Shown here: piece by piece, positions 12,100 through 27,761 of the stretch
Layout: each line of letters starts with the position of its first letter
How positions within the stretch are numbered: the first letter of the stretch is position 1
Source of the DNA: Druceiella hillmani
Lineage: Eukaryota > Arthropoda > Insecta > Lepidoptera > Hepialidae
DNA: 64,000 nt
Assembly: GCA_039881145.1 (NCBI GenBank)
Contig: JAYKKI010000009.1
Span: forward strand, 8,046,501 to 8,110,500
Direction of reading: 5' to 3'
Notes under the pieces: generated by a model
Told to the model about the DNA's origin: nothing
What the model saw: only the letters and a program-made list of their open reading frames with translations
Database searches by the model: none
Made by a program: the position numbers and the translations under genes

Positions 12100-12330
12100 A
12101 TATATCTTTAGCCCCGCATTTCCCATATGGTTGGTCGCGACACTACCGGGTAGCAGCAATGTCTCTTGGTTTCAAGAAACGTGTTGACGTGTTGCTTTTG
12201 TGACAATGCGAACGCTTGTTGCGCTGTTGCACCGATGGTTGAGTGAGTGGTGGTCGTCATGCGTCCAGCGTAGCTTTTGTTTTACACCCCCCGCGCCCAC
12301 GCCCCGCTCACTGTTCCCGCCCGCCGCTTA
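12100..12330. other. GC-rich segment upstream of the hAT relic
   Basis: Contains CCCCCCGCGCCCACG and several CpGs, ending about 150 bp before the ATG of the hAT-like frame. It may be the 5' untranslated or terminal part of that transposon. No terminal inverted repeat could be confirmed. Confidence 0.35.
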
Positions 12331-12480
12331 TTCAGTTTTTACGTATCCAGTGTAATAATAAATAATAAAGAGTACGTGTCTTTCTATGCGTGATTTTAAT
12401 ATTTCTTACTTGTGTACATATATCAGTATATCGATTTGATTTTTGGTTATCTCCACTACATGTAATGAAGCTACAGGCAC

Positions 12481-14100
12481 ATGGATAAGTGGTCAACTGC
12501 AACAAACGACACACACCAACAGCCGAGTACAAGCTCTAATAATGATTCTAATAAACGGCCGCACGTTACACAGATAAATATTTTTGCGAATAAAAAAAAT
12601 AAGGTATCCTGAACCCAAAACCATTGTGAAAATTACATTCAATTCGGCTTCATCGAGAGTACTGCTAACATAGGATTGTGTGTAATTTTTAATGCGAAAA
12701 TTCGGGCGAGTCCTTGAAATCATGAAAATTGAAGCGTGATTTCATAGTTACGATCCATATAATTTAGAATTAAGTCATTCTGGTAATAAGGAAAACCCAA
12801 TAATATTTTTCGTTAATAAGAAAAGGGATCTAAAAGCCCTGATAACACATCCTGTGCGTAATTTGTAATGCGGAACTTTCAGACGAGTCCTTGAAACCTT
12901 TAAAGTTGAAACGGCATTTAGAATCAATACATCCTGATTATAAAGAAAAATCAATATAATTTTTCATTATTAAGAAAAGGCAACTCCAGGACAACAAAAA
13001 AATATACGTTCGATGTTTTGACAGAGCGCTCAAACTGAATTTCTTTTGTTGAATTCTTATGAAATATAAAAATAGTATAGTCATTTTCCTTACAAGTTGA
13101 TGAAAGTACAGACGTATTGGATAATGCTAATTTGGCGTATTTTGTAAGTTATGATTTTAGCAATAAGATTTACGATGAGTTTCTGTTTTGTAAAGCTTTG
13201 CCTACAAAAACAACAGCAGAAGAATAATTTAATTCACTTAATAGATACATAAAATAGCATGAAATTGAATGTATGAAGTATATGAGATTGAACAGCGATG
13301 GAGCACGTGTTATGTCAGGTGTTCGTTCTGGACTTTATCCGAAAGTAAAAGCTATAACATCAGACATTGTGTGGATACATTGCAGAAAAATGCCATTGAT
13401 TCTAATCACTACGATGAATGAACGTGTAAAATTTATAAACTTTATTAAATCTCGTCCACTGAATTCAAGATCAATCTCTGCTTTGTGCAAAGAAATGGGA
13501 AGTGACCATGAAAATCTTTTTTTATATTGTGAGGTGAGATGGCTATCAAGAGAAAATATGTTAAGGAGACTAACTGAATTAAAAAAAGAAGTTTCAGCGT
13601 TCTTAGAACATTAGAACAACATTCTCCAACAGTTAGAGATGTAATATTTGAATTTAAGGACAGATTTCATATTGATTAGTTATTGATGCTAGCTCACATT
13701 TTTCATGTTTCTGATTTTTTAAATAATTTAAACTTGACATTACAAGGTAACAATATAACGGTGCTTAAAGTGGAAAAGAAGATGGCAGTTGCAATAAAAT
13801 TTTTTTTTTGTTGTCACGTCGTGCAGAAACCGGGAATTATAAAGCTTTTACAAAGTTATCAGAATTACAAGAAGAATACAACATGAGTTCTTTGTCGAAC
13901 GACACTTCAGCTCTTATTAAAGAACATTTGCCAGGACTGAGAATCGGAAAAAATATTTTCCTCCACTCAACAGCAACAAAACATGGATTAGAAACCCGTT
14001 TCCTGTGAACCTGGAATCCGATTCGTGGGAAGACATTTTCAAACGATGAAGAAATGAAGGGCGCAGTTTCAGTTTAGTTTTCAGATAAAGATAAAACGTT
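12481..14100 (+). pseudogene. hAT-superfamily transposase relic (ZBED5/SCAND3-like type)
   Basis: The frame from ATG 12481 begins MDKW. Near 12640 it shows a YIQFGFIESTAN..LC segment, like the BED-type N-terminus of ZBED5/SCAND3-related hAT proteins. The RNase H-like core follows in the same frame: QVDESTD at 13093-13113, LNSDGARVMSG at about 13288-13320 (holding a catalytic-type Asp) and FIKSRPLNSRSISALCKEMG at about 13440-13500. After that come EVRWLSRENMLRR (about 13530-13565) and LNLTLQGNNI (about 13725-13760). Stops occur near 12607, 12711, 13226, 13255 and 13612, and the frame shifts afterwards. The C-terminal hAT dimerisation region is not recognisable, so it is probably truncated. Intact members cut and paste DNA with 8-bp target duplications; this copy cannot. 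Confidence 0.85.
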
Positions 14101-18249
<4,149 letters not shown>

Positions 18250-18560
18250 GCACTCAGTAAACGATGGCTATTCCCCTCATGAGTTGCGGCGGAATGGTGC
18301 GCCGTAACTAAGTGTGGCGTAAGTAGTATCTCAGTTTTGTCTTCGTCTTATGCCGGTCGATGGTAAAAATGAAAAGAAGGTCTCGGCGCGGATCTATTTA
18401 TAAAAATGCAGCGCGGGGCGCGGAGGCATTCGTGGTATACTCCGTCTCGGTCTTCGTCCGTCCTTTCTTGTAAAACTCTCTTTTGACTTTTTTGTGCCGC
18501 CCTCTCTGTCTTCTTGTCCCGTTGACTTGTATAGTAGTGCAAGCCGCGCAGTACCAAAAT
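18250..18560 (+). promoter_or_regulatory. Candidate CpG-rich promoter region with TATA box
   Basis: The only sizeable GC-rich block between 14 and 42 kb. It contains CTATTTATAAAAATG at about 18,393-18,407, followed by a CpG-dense segment (GCAGCGCGGGGCGCGG) at the distance where transcription would start. The layout resembles an RNA polymerase II core promoter on the plus strand, either of a host gene or of an LTR. No downstream coding exon was recognised, so this stays tentative. Confidence 0.3.
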
Positions 18561-21284
18561 CAATCAATTATCTGGACTTCTATATCATACTTAGCATATC
18601 GACCTGTTACTTTAAGTCAAGTACTGGGTTTAGACTCTCTTCTAGAAAAGTATAAATTTTGTATGTTGTTGTTGACGAGCGCAAAAAGTACCATTTCATT
18701 TATATTTAGGGATTAGATTTTCATCGAAATTACAATAAAACGGAAGTATGATATTTTTGTCCTTTTTTGGTACAGTTCATGAGGAATTAATATTAAACAC
18801 AATTATTTATATTTTTAAATTTTACATGTTTTAAATTATTACGACTAAATCTATAAAGCATTTGTAAAATACGCTACAAATACGTCCCATCCTTTGCAAA
18901 TCATATTTTCGCTCGCAATACATATCTTGAAATCCCATCGATGCTATCACGATATTCGTTGGGAGATAGCCCACAGTGGATCGCATCCACCTTACGAGAG
19001 AAAATTTTTTTTTATTACGCTTATATGGTCACAGTCGATAAAGAGCAAATAATTTTTTAATCTTGCGTAGAAACTGCGTAGACAAAGTTTTACAAATTTG
19101 CTATTTGAAGTTAGTTTAAGACAAAGGAGGATTTTTGCCTCTAATAGCCACTTCTTAATAGCGATTATTATTGGTTTTGTTTCCCGCATAATAATTATAT
19201 ATGTCATCGAATGAAAAATACGGGAATATGTATTGGTATAATATAAACGAATTTTCTTTCATACAACTTAGAGTTAATTTATACAATCTTCTTAAATAAC
19301 TGACTCTTTATACTTTAGCTAATTACTTATCATGACCACTATTCTGCATTCTAGGGTTTAATTAAAATTTGGATTTAGACCAACATAGTTAATTAATAAC
19401 TTCAATAGTATTAGGATAAATTCTATTGAAATACAATGCTTATCAGTAGCACCTAAGAAATTGTTAGGTTTTGGCGATTCGTAATATATTTAAAATAATT
19501 TTAGTTTTGGCGGTTTTGAAATTACCGCTAAGCATCTGTTTTACCGCCGTATTTATAATATTATAAGTAACAATATAATCTACTTTATATTGAAAGGTTC
19601 AATTTGGGACGAGCGATATTGTGCCAAATAATATTATTTTTAAAATAGATGATTAAAAATAGATAATTAAGTTTTACAATCATTTTTATTGGCTTTTTAA
19701 TTTGGATAAAATAATTTCCAATATTTATAACATTTTTAAAATTCTTCATCAGAATAATAAAAGATAAAAACTTATGTACTTCATGAGTATTTTTTATCAT
19801 AGACCGGTAACAAAGAAGTTGACATTTTGCATAATTGTAGAGAGTGGTAGTCTTATTACAAAGTCAAACTGCGAAAAATTTAAAAAAAGGAATAAAATGT
19901 TTGGTGAATTGGTCTGAAAGTTATGAATCCATATCGCAGTATGCAAGACATTTTTTATTCTAAATTATAATCAAGGCACTAACAACAGTGCACAAATGAT
20001 AATTTATAAAAATTTGTCTTTGTAAAATGAGCAATTTCACAACCGTTTTTTATGTTTTCATTATTTACCTAGTTATAATTACATTAGCATAACCTAGTAT
20101 GTATGAACTCCGTTGACTTAAGTGTTGTGCTTGCATTACGAGTAGTACGGATGTCTCAATGCAGTAAACTTGACACAAGTTTGACATCCACTTGGTCAGT
20201 TTGTTTAAAAGATACATTTGAATAAGGAATGATGTCAAATAAATAAAAAAAATTGTACTAAATTTGAATAAAAATTGTATGTAACAAGTTAATTAAAGAA
20301 AAGCCATTTTGTTTCTATTGCAATGATCATAATAATTTAATTTATATAACTATTCTATATTCCAGTTATTTAAAATTTCAGTCTGTTAACAAAAAGTTTT
20401 CATAGAGTAAAACATTTTCCATAGTCATTTAAGTGACCGCTTGTTTTTTTAGAGCTGCCATTTTTTACCTATAATAGTGTCGTTATTCAGTAGAAATTAT
20501 ATAGAAACTTTGTGAGTTATAGTGAAAATTAGTAAAAACATACTGTAACTTTTCGTGTTATTAATTGCGCAGTTAGAGGTATACATACCGATATTTTCGC
20601 GTAGTGTCAATATAGAATAAATAACTTTGAGAGTTCCGTTCACACTAACGTTTGTGTAATAATTTAAGTGTATATCCACAAAACTATTCGCAAAAATATT
20701 ACATATTGTCAGGATCATAAACATCACTTAAAAGGAATTTTTTTTTCAAAATTACGATTCAGTTACAGTTTTGTCTTGACTTCGCAATTAATATTTTTTT
20801 AAAATGAAATCGTCGTCGTTTTTTTTTTGAAATAATAAAATAACTCTACTTGGCTTTATATATCAAAGTTAATTTTCCGATAAACTTTTTTCTAATTTCA
20901 GTTATATTAGTTACAATTTTCAATAGACATACCACAGAGACATAAAAAAAATTAAAACGGTGTAATTTGTTATAGTAATTAGAAAGCAGGCATAAAGCTT
21001 ATTAACCGTCTTATATTCAAATAATTATAGCGAATTAATCGATTTTTTTAAAACGTTCCAATGACTATTTTTCTTAAGTATAACACACAAAATAGTCCTA
21101 ACAATATTGTCAGAAATATCTGCAAAAAATATGCTCCCCTCTTTCCAAAACTGCTAAAGAAAAATTTTTATGTTTATGAAAAAAACGGCGTTACTAGGAA
21201 ACCTCTAGGATCTAGAGGTTCTCAGCAACTTTCTTTACAACGAATCGTTACAGACTAACCAGGAAGAAAGCGGACAAGAAATCT
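18561..21284. other. Intergenic, no gene recognised
   Basis: AT-rich DNA with short frames only and no domain or repeat structure that I could identify. Confidence 0.5.
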
Positions 21285-21745
21285 AGAGGCGGATTCAGAT
21301 GGTCAAAATTGCAATAGGTCCACTGATATCTCTAAAGCAGAACAGGAAGGTATCCAATATTACAAAATTGAGATTAGTCTACACTGTGCTTTTCTCGATA
21401 TTCCTTTATGGCTCGTAACCGCGGGTCGTCCACGGTTAGTAGAATGAAAGAAGACTGAGGCCTGCGAATTAAGGCATTGGATCAGTATGCTTCTCATAAC
21501 ATAGACCGTCCAAAAAACCAACAAGTTTATCTTTGAGAAGCTAAACACCAAAACTAGACATTCGAGGTCTGTTACCAATGGATTTTTAGTTACTTTGGTT
21601 ACATTGCTCACCGGCAATAAAATAACCTTAACAAGACGGTCGGAGTAAGTAAGGTGGAAGGAAAGGAGATACACAGATGATCATCTAGCTGTTGGTGTGA
21701 CAAAGTAACAGCTATAACTGATTTTCCTATAGCAACCACATCGAT
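21285..21745 (+). pseudogene. C-terminal tail of an RTE/L2-like non-LTR reverse transcriptase
   Basis: Plus-strand translation near 21,298-21,412 reads KIAIGPLISLKQNRKVSNIT followed by KLRLVYTVLFSIFLYG. This is the thumb-proximal block that precedes the YGAE-W motif in many insect 'endonuclease-reverse transcriptase' elements. Downstream, shifted frames give ERRLRPA, RPSKKPTSLSLRS and GGRKGDTQMI, matching the usual R-RTN-S-L and GKRRGR blocks. Multiple stops and frame changes make it a dead fragment. Endonuclease and catalytic RT motifs are not present. Confidence 0.6.
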
Positions 21746-21892
21746 GGAAGCTGAAAACCGAATAAAGGGGAAATGGTTGTAAATAAAACCACGACTGCTT
21801 TTCAAGGATTCGACTTGCAAAAATTAAAAAGAAAAAGACTAGAAATTCACTTTAAATTTATATTGTAATTTTAAATCGCATAATTTTTCCAG

Positions 21893-21897
<5 letters not shown>

Positions 21898-21948
<51 letters not shown>

Positions 21949-21969
21949 ACATGTATTTATATATAAATA
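21898..21969. repeat. (TA)n microsatellite
   Basis: TA repeats ending in GTATACATGTATTTATATATA and then a short (GA)n run. Confidence 0.93.
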
Positions 21970-22255
21970 GAGAGAGAGGGAGTGGAAGAAATATTAGAAA
22001 AAAGTTTACTTTCATCGAGAACAATCCAGATAAATAATTGTTTGTATCTATTTTTCTTGTACGCTTCTTAACAATCAACTCCACGTTTTTTATATGGTGG
22101 TAGAGTGGCAGATTCAATTAATACGATATAAGAAGAAAAACTTAACTTTGAATATACAGACTATCCAACTAAATATATTAGAGAAAACATAGTCGTTAAA
22201 ATTAAGCTATTAAAGAATATATCGCTTCAGCAAACGGTATTGGACTGATTTTTTA

Positions 22256-22382
22256 GGGAATTTTCTTTTCAATACCTCTTTTCCTATATTCCCATAATCC
22301 ATGTAAATCCATGGGATCCCATCCATGTAAATCCATCCACAATCCATGGGAATTTTCTTCTCAATACCTCTTTTCCTATATT
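22256..22382. repeat. Local 92-bp-spaced direct duplication with ATCCATG motifs between
   Basis: A 35-bp block starting GGGAATTTTCTT occurs at 22256-22290 and 22348-22382 with one clear mismatch. Between the copies, AATCCATGTAAATCCATGG-type motifs repeat several times. Non-coding. Confidence 0.8.
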
Positions 22383-22811
22383 TCCAACATCATGAGATTA
22401 GGCCAATTAGTTCAAAAGAAAAATATTTTTTCTGAATTTTAATTTTCGCGTTTTTCGTTATCACTGGCCGGTGATTGGACACAAGTTTGCGCTCAGAGAA
22501 AAGGGGAATTACACAACGGGGCACATGCATTGTGTTGTATTATAGGACAGCCGTGTATCACATTGTTGCGCACTGAAATTAATTATATTTTCGGGGATAG
22601 TCGCCCTTAAATGCGGATATGGATGCGGAAACGGTTTTTAGCATGCCCGATAAATGTATTTCTATTAGGAACCGTTCGGAAATGAATCTGTTTAAAGGTT
22701 TATACTTGAATTAAATATCCAATTCAATTTATCTTTGTCAAATAAGAGTATATCTTGGGAAAATGTAAATATTAATATGTTATACTTTCACGATATTTCG
22801 TTAATTTAGAG

Positions 22812-22881
<70 letters not shown>

Positions 22882-22903
22882 TATATATATATATATATAT
22901 ATA

Positions 22904-22970
<67 letters not shown>
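22812..22970. repeat. Long (TA)n tract with GC interruptions
   Basis: About 160 bp of TA with three TATGCATA interruptions spaced about 30 bp apart, which indicates internal expansion of a composite unit. Confidence 0.95.
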
Positions 22971-22972
<2 letters not shown>

Positions 22973-23507
22973 TATTCAAAGAATTTTAGAGAAAAATAAA
23001 AATTTAATTTAAAAAATCGTTGTATTTAAATGTCCACATATAGTAAAAAGATTTTTGAAATTCAGAAGTCTTCAAAAATAATGATTAAAACGGAAAAACC
23101 TAATAATAACTTTCAAATTCTATTGAAACCAGTAATATTCTATTTAGAACTTAAATTTCAGTTAATTATAATTCTTACTTTATGATTTATTTCAAATTAT
23201 GTTCATTTATAAATCAGATTAATGAGATTTTCCCCACATAACTAATTGCGATAAACTTTCATGGTTATAGCCAAATATTATTCCCTCAACTTTCGCCCAA
23301 AATCGTTAAAACGCATGTATTCTCCTTCTACATCCTTACCATTATGTCCAATTAATTTCTTTTTTCGTCCTTATTTATCATAAGTTATTTGTCGAGTCAC
23401 TAATATTTGATGAAATTTAATTGTTTTGAATACATTCTCATTTTAACATTTCACATTATTCCTAACATTTCTGATACTCAGTGATAGATAATGCAATAAA
23501 ACGTTAG

Positions 23508-23569
<62 letters not shown>

Positions 23570-23594
23570 ATATATATAATAATTTTTTTTATAC

Positions 23595-23631
<37 letters not shown>

Positions 23632-23656
23632 CTGTGTGTGTGTGTAGGTGTATATA
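23508..23656. repeat. Two (TA)n tracts, the second ending in (TG)n
   Basis: TA repeats at 23508-23578 and 23600-23628 are separated by a T-rich spacer, then TGTGTCTGTGTGTGTGTG. Confidence 0.93.
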
Positions 23657-24403
23657 TACAGCGTCATCAAAATACATAAAAATCCGTTTTGCTTCAAACA
23701 CTTTTAAATTTCTAATAAAGTACTGGTCCAAATAACAAATTACACATAATTTCTTTTAGATAAAAAGCGACCTGTCTCAAATTCGCACGAGTACCATTAA
23801 TTTAATTAACGTTTCTTCATGTGCATTTTTTCTTTCATGAAGTGGTCCTGCAGTTTTTAATTCCAAAAACTATTATATTGTTCCACGATATGATGCGCAT
23901 AATGTTTCCACACCAAGGTTCAGGTTTTTCCTCGTTCCACTGCTCCCCATCTCCAGCGCAAATACATCGCACCAAACGTCATCAAATTATAATTTCTACT
24001 TTGGTTTATTCTAAAATGTTGACGGATATTTGGGGAGAAATAATATTTAATCTATGAAAAAAGGTTAAAATTGCTATGGTATTTATTTTAATGAGAAAAA
24101 TTAAATTGATATAAGCTCCGCCACTTTTGTCACATGCACGTTTGTAACTTCAGTTCACAGGGCTTATCCATAAAAGACAGATAAACGTCGTCTGAGACGT
24201 TCTTAAGACCCAAAACTCTTCATAATTTCTTTTTAATTTCGTATTTAGTGTGGAATGTCAACTAAATAACCAAATCACAGCGATTCTAAAACTATCTATT
24301 ATTTTCCAAATTTTGTCAAATTATATCAGCCCAACCTAGTAAATTTACTGAGCAAAATAAAAATAGTACCGATTGGATCCTAAGTAGCTCAGCAAATGAC
24401 AGT

Positions 24404-24480
24404 AACCTGTTTTCCGCGCTAAAAACAGGGTGGCCCTATTTTTAGTGCGGAAAACAGGTTATTAGCGCGGAAACAGGTTA
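24404..24480. repeat. Hairpin with 22-bp arms plus a third partial copy
   Basis: Arms 24404-24425 and 24439-24460 are reverse complements with one mismatch and contain TTCCGCGCTAAAAA. A further copy, TTAGCGCGGAAACAGGTTA, follows directly at 24462-24480. The loop is GC-rich. Confidence 0.8.
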
Positions 24481-25453
24481 TATCAACTTTGGACCCAGGC
24501 GGGCAACGAGGGATGAAGTCAACGCCTGTAGGCAAAGAAAAATGAAAGATACTTTAACCACATCATCTCTTTCCAATTGGATAATATTTCCTTTTGTTTA
24601 TAGTAAAAATAAAGTATATGTAATAATTTAATGAGAAACTAACGAAAAGATCTTCTATATATAAATATTATAGACGGTGAAGACGTGGTGTGTATATAAC
24701 AAATATTAACGTCATTGAAGTTAGGGATTTTTTTACCCTATTATTATTTTACATTGTTTCGAATAACTGCATGTGTAAATCTGTCATTATAGAAAGAGAT
24801 ACATTAGATAGAGGTGAAATTGTAACTGAGAGAAGATCAAAATTGTCAAGAAGATTTGTATAATAAATTCAACCGCCAGTTGTGACTTTTGTAACCGGAG
24901 ATAGAAAAGTTATTATTTGTTAAATATTCTGACAATTTTATTACAAGCGTAACAAAAGCAGGTATTTAGAAATAAATTAGACCGGTCATCACGAAATAGT
25001 CAATTGAACTCCATATAGGCTAGAACCGCCGGAAAAACAGTTGCTAGAGAGAAAATTTGGGTTTTTAGGCGCGGAATTTGCCAAATTTTTTCCTAAATTC
25101 ACGTGAATTGGGGGTGACATTATGCTTTAAAAAATATTTATAATTATTAATGTATTACAAGCTAACTTCTAGAGACTGTCATTACACACGTACCCATGTA
25201 ACATGGACAAAAATAAAAAGGTTATAAAATGGATTTTATTTAGAAAAATAAGAAATATTAATGTTTCTCTGGAAATTAGTAATTTTGGACATACTGTAGG
25301 TATCTTATGTGATATAACTTGTAAATTATTTTCTACGTAAGTGATGACTACGAAAACAAGAAACTAACAATATAATATGTAACTATTTACTATTTGATAA
25401 TGTTATACTATTAAATGACAACAAAAACCGTCATGTTTCTAGATTGGTATCAG

Positions 25454-25840
25454 TTTCGCATAAAAATAATATTCCAATGATTACCAAGCTTGCTGTATTA
25501 ATATTTTAGGATGAGTAAAAGTAATCAAGTTTTATCATATTCATTTTATTTTCGCATAAAAATAATATTCCAATGATTACCAAGCTTGCTGTATTAATAT
25601 TTTAGGATGAGTAAAAGTAATCAAGTCTTTTTATACTCATTTTATTTTCGCATAAAAATAATATTCCAATGATTACCAAGCTTGCTGTATTAATATTTTA
25701 GGATGAGTAAAAGTAATCAAGTCTTATTATACTCATTTATTTTCGCATAAAAATAATATTCCAATGATTACCAAGCTTCCTGTATTAATATTTTAGGATG
25801 AGTAAAAGTAATCAAGTCTTATTATACTCATTTTATTTTC
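25454..25840. repeat. Tandem array, four copies of a 95-96-bp unit
   Basis: Units start TTTCGCATAAAAATAA at 25454, 25550, 25646 and 25741, and the last ends at about 25840. Copies are nearly identical; differences include a few bases in the TTTTATCATATTC segment and GCTTGC/GCTTCC in unit 4. There are no spacers, so it is a satellite-type minisatellite. High identity implies recent amplification or homogenisation. Confidence 0.95.
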
Positions 25841-27459
25841 AACACTAAATCAAAGCATTAAATATTTTCCAGATTTTCTTAATTTATGTTTATATATATT
25901 GTTAAATTTTCACGATTACAAGAAATACAATTTAATATAACAAGTACGTAAAATCGACATTCAAAGTATTTTCAATTACAAAGATACCTTAAATCCTCGG
26001 TAACCCTTCAAATAATATCACAAAGAGATATCGTATTATTGGTGTTTGTTTAAATCTAAATTCAATTAAAAATAATTTTCCTAGAGCGTATTTAAATTTA
26101 GAACAAATACATTCTATTTAATATGTGAAACACTACAAGTTAATGTTTTAGCATTTGATAGTAATAAAATTGGCATTTACTTGTAGCTACTGTTGTATTG
26201 TATTGTGTTGATAACGTGAGTAATTTCCCGTAACATATTTTTCTTTGTCGTGCGTTTATTTTGAATATATTTCAATCTATAATATGGGATTTCCTCGTAT
26301 CGATTATAAATCAAGTTTTGGTCATAGTACTTTCTATATGAGATGGAAATATTCATATTTTAAATTATTATCAAAGAACGAGTTCAACAGTATTGGACTT
26401 TGTGAAGTAAACCGCGTGGCCTCGCAGAGAGCGCGGAACATTTTTGTTGCTCTTATATTATTTAGACATTTCGCCACGTAATCATTATGTAAAAAAAATC
26501 ATGAAAATCTCTAAAATATTTAAATGTAATGAAGTGAATTCTATAGCTTTTGAAGGTTTTTATAATAATCTTTACCTTATATACAAGCAGGCTTCAACTC
26601 TCTCAGAGAGAGATAGATATAAATTTTGCCAATTTATTTACGCATATATGCACTAAATATCATATCCACAAGTATATAATAAGACATACAATTAAGTTTC
26701 GTCGATATGTTCAAGACATTTAGATGTACAATTAATTCAAAATAACACGAACAATATAACAGAATCAAATCTACATAAAGGATGTAAACAGGTATTTCTA
26801 GTTATGTATAAGTATTAAATGCCGACTCGTAGTGTAGCCGTTTTTACTTATTTATATATTACCGGGCAATATGTCAGCTTCAAAAACTGACATATTGCCC
26901 GGTAATATATAAATAAGTATAAACTTTTCTGAAAGTAAACAAATTCTGTCTTCAAAACTATAGTTATTCTCTGCCGTTATATGAAGAGATGAGTGTAAAA
27001 AAAATTATGAGAGCAAACAATTCGAAAAAAGTCTTAGAAAATTGTGATCACATTATTTTCTTACCACTAATATAAAGCCATAAATATAGACGCGACTGAA
27101 TGGAACTTTTATTTCTTTTAAAGTTGATTAAATCCAAAGAGAACCTATTTCAAAATCGCTGCAAAAACCAGGAAATTTGTGAGTAGTTTATTTGAATATA
27201 TTGAAGAGTTTGAAGAAGAAAAGTAAGGTCAGGATAATTTAACCAACAAAATTGAGGATCTTTTGTATCTGCAACAACTTAAACAAACTGAAAATTAAAA
27301 TTTTGTATCTGTAAAGTAACACACGCTATATTAATAATTTATTGAGTTAATAATTATTGAGTCAGGTTATTCGATTATCAATTTTATTTAATGAACATTT
27401 GTGTTTAGGCATTTGCATTTAAATGGACACATTATACATAGATACTGCAAAAAGTGCGT
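25841..27459. other. Intergenic 3' to the CRAL-TRIO gene
   Basis: AT-rich, without a recognisable gene. It contains the long hairpin at 26,845-26,919. Confidence 0.5.
26845..26919. repeat. Perfect 33-bp hairpin
   Basis: Arms 26845-26877 and 26887-26919 are exact reverse complements around a 9-base loop (CTTCAAAAA). The inner part of the arm includes ACCGGGCAATATGTCAG. It could be a recent snapback duplication, a tiny MITE or a small-RNA-type precursor; the sequence alone does not decide. Confidence 0.9.
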
Positions 27460-27485
27460 TTATTAAAATAGTCCCTTCTTTTATT
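27460..27485 (-). promoter_or_regulatory. Candidate polyadenylation signals of the CRAL-TRIO gene
   Basis: On the minus strand AATAAA occurs at 27485-27480 and again at 27465-27460, about 115-140 bases after the stop codon. In this AT-rich DNA AATAAA is common by chance, so only position supports the call. Confidence 0.45.
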
Positions 27486-27600
27486 CCCAGATAAACTTGT
27501 TTTTTCTTCTTCAAACGTATTTATACGAGTTCATCTCTGTTTGATCGGCATGGCTGCTGTCGAGTGTGTTTTCTAAGTTTTTCGAGTAAAAAAAATCTAA

Positions 27601-27761
27601 TTAATCTATTTCTATAGATCTGAACGACCCTTGCAGTCCTGATAGATCTTCCGACATGTTATTTTCGACTCGAATTCGTTTGCTTTCATCACTTTTGAAC
27701 TGATCGTCCTTCAGGAACCACTCTCGCATTTCCGGTCTAGCCAATCGTTCATATAGATCAT
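27601..27761 (-). CDS. CRAL-TRIO gene, coding exon 5 with stop
   Basis: 161 bases, residues 262-313 and TAA at 27603-27601, after acceptor TTTTTTCAG. It encodes the C-terminal tail with REWFLKDDQFKSDESKR and the closing GLQGSFRSIEID, a common ending in arthropod members. Confidence 0.93.

Noticed and set aside
25454..25840. CRISPR-like array
   Set aside because: The 96-bp units abut with no unique spacers and the context is eukaryotic, so it is a minisatellite.
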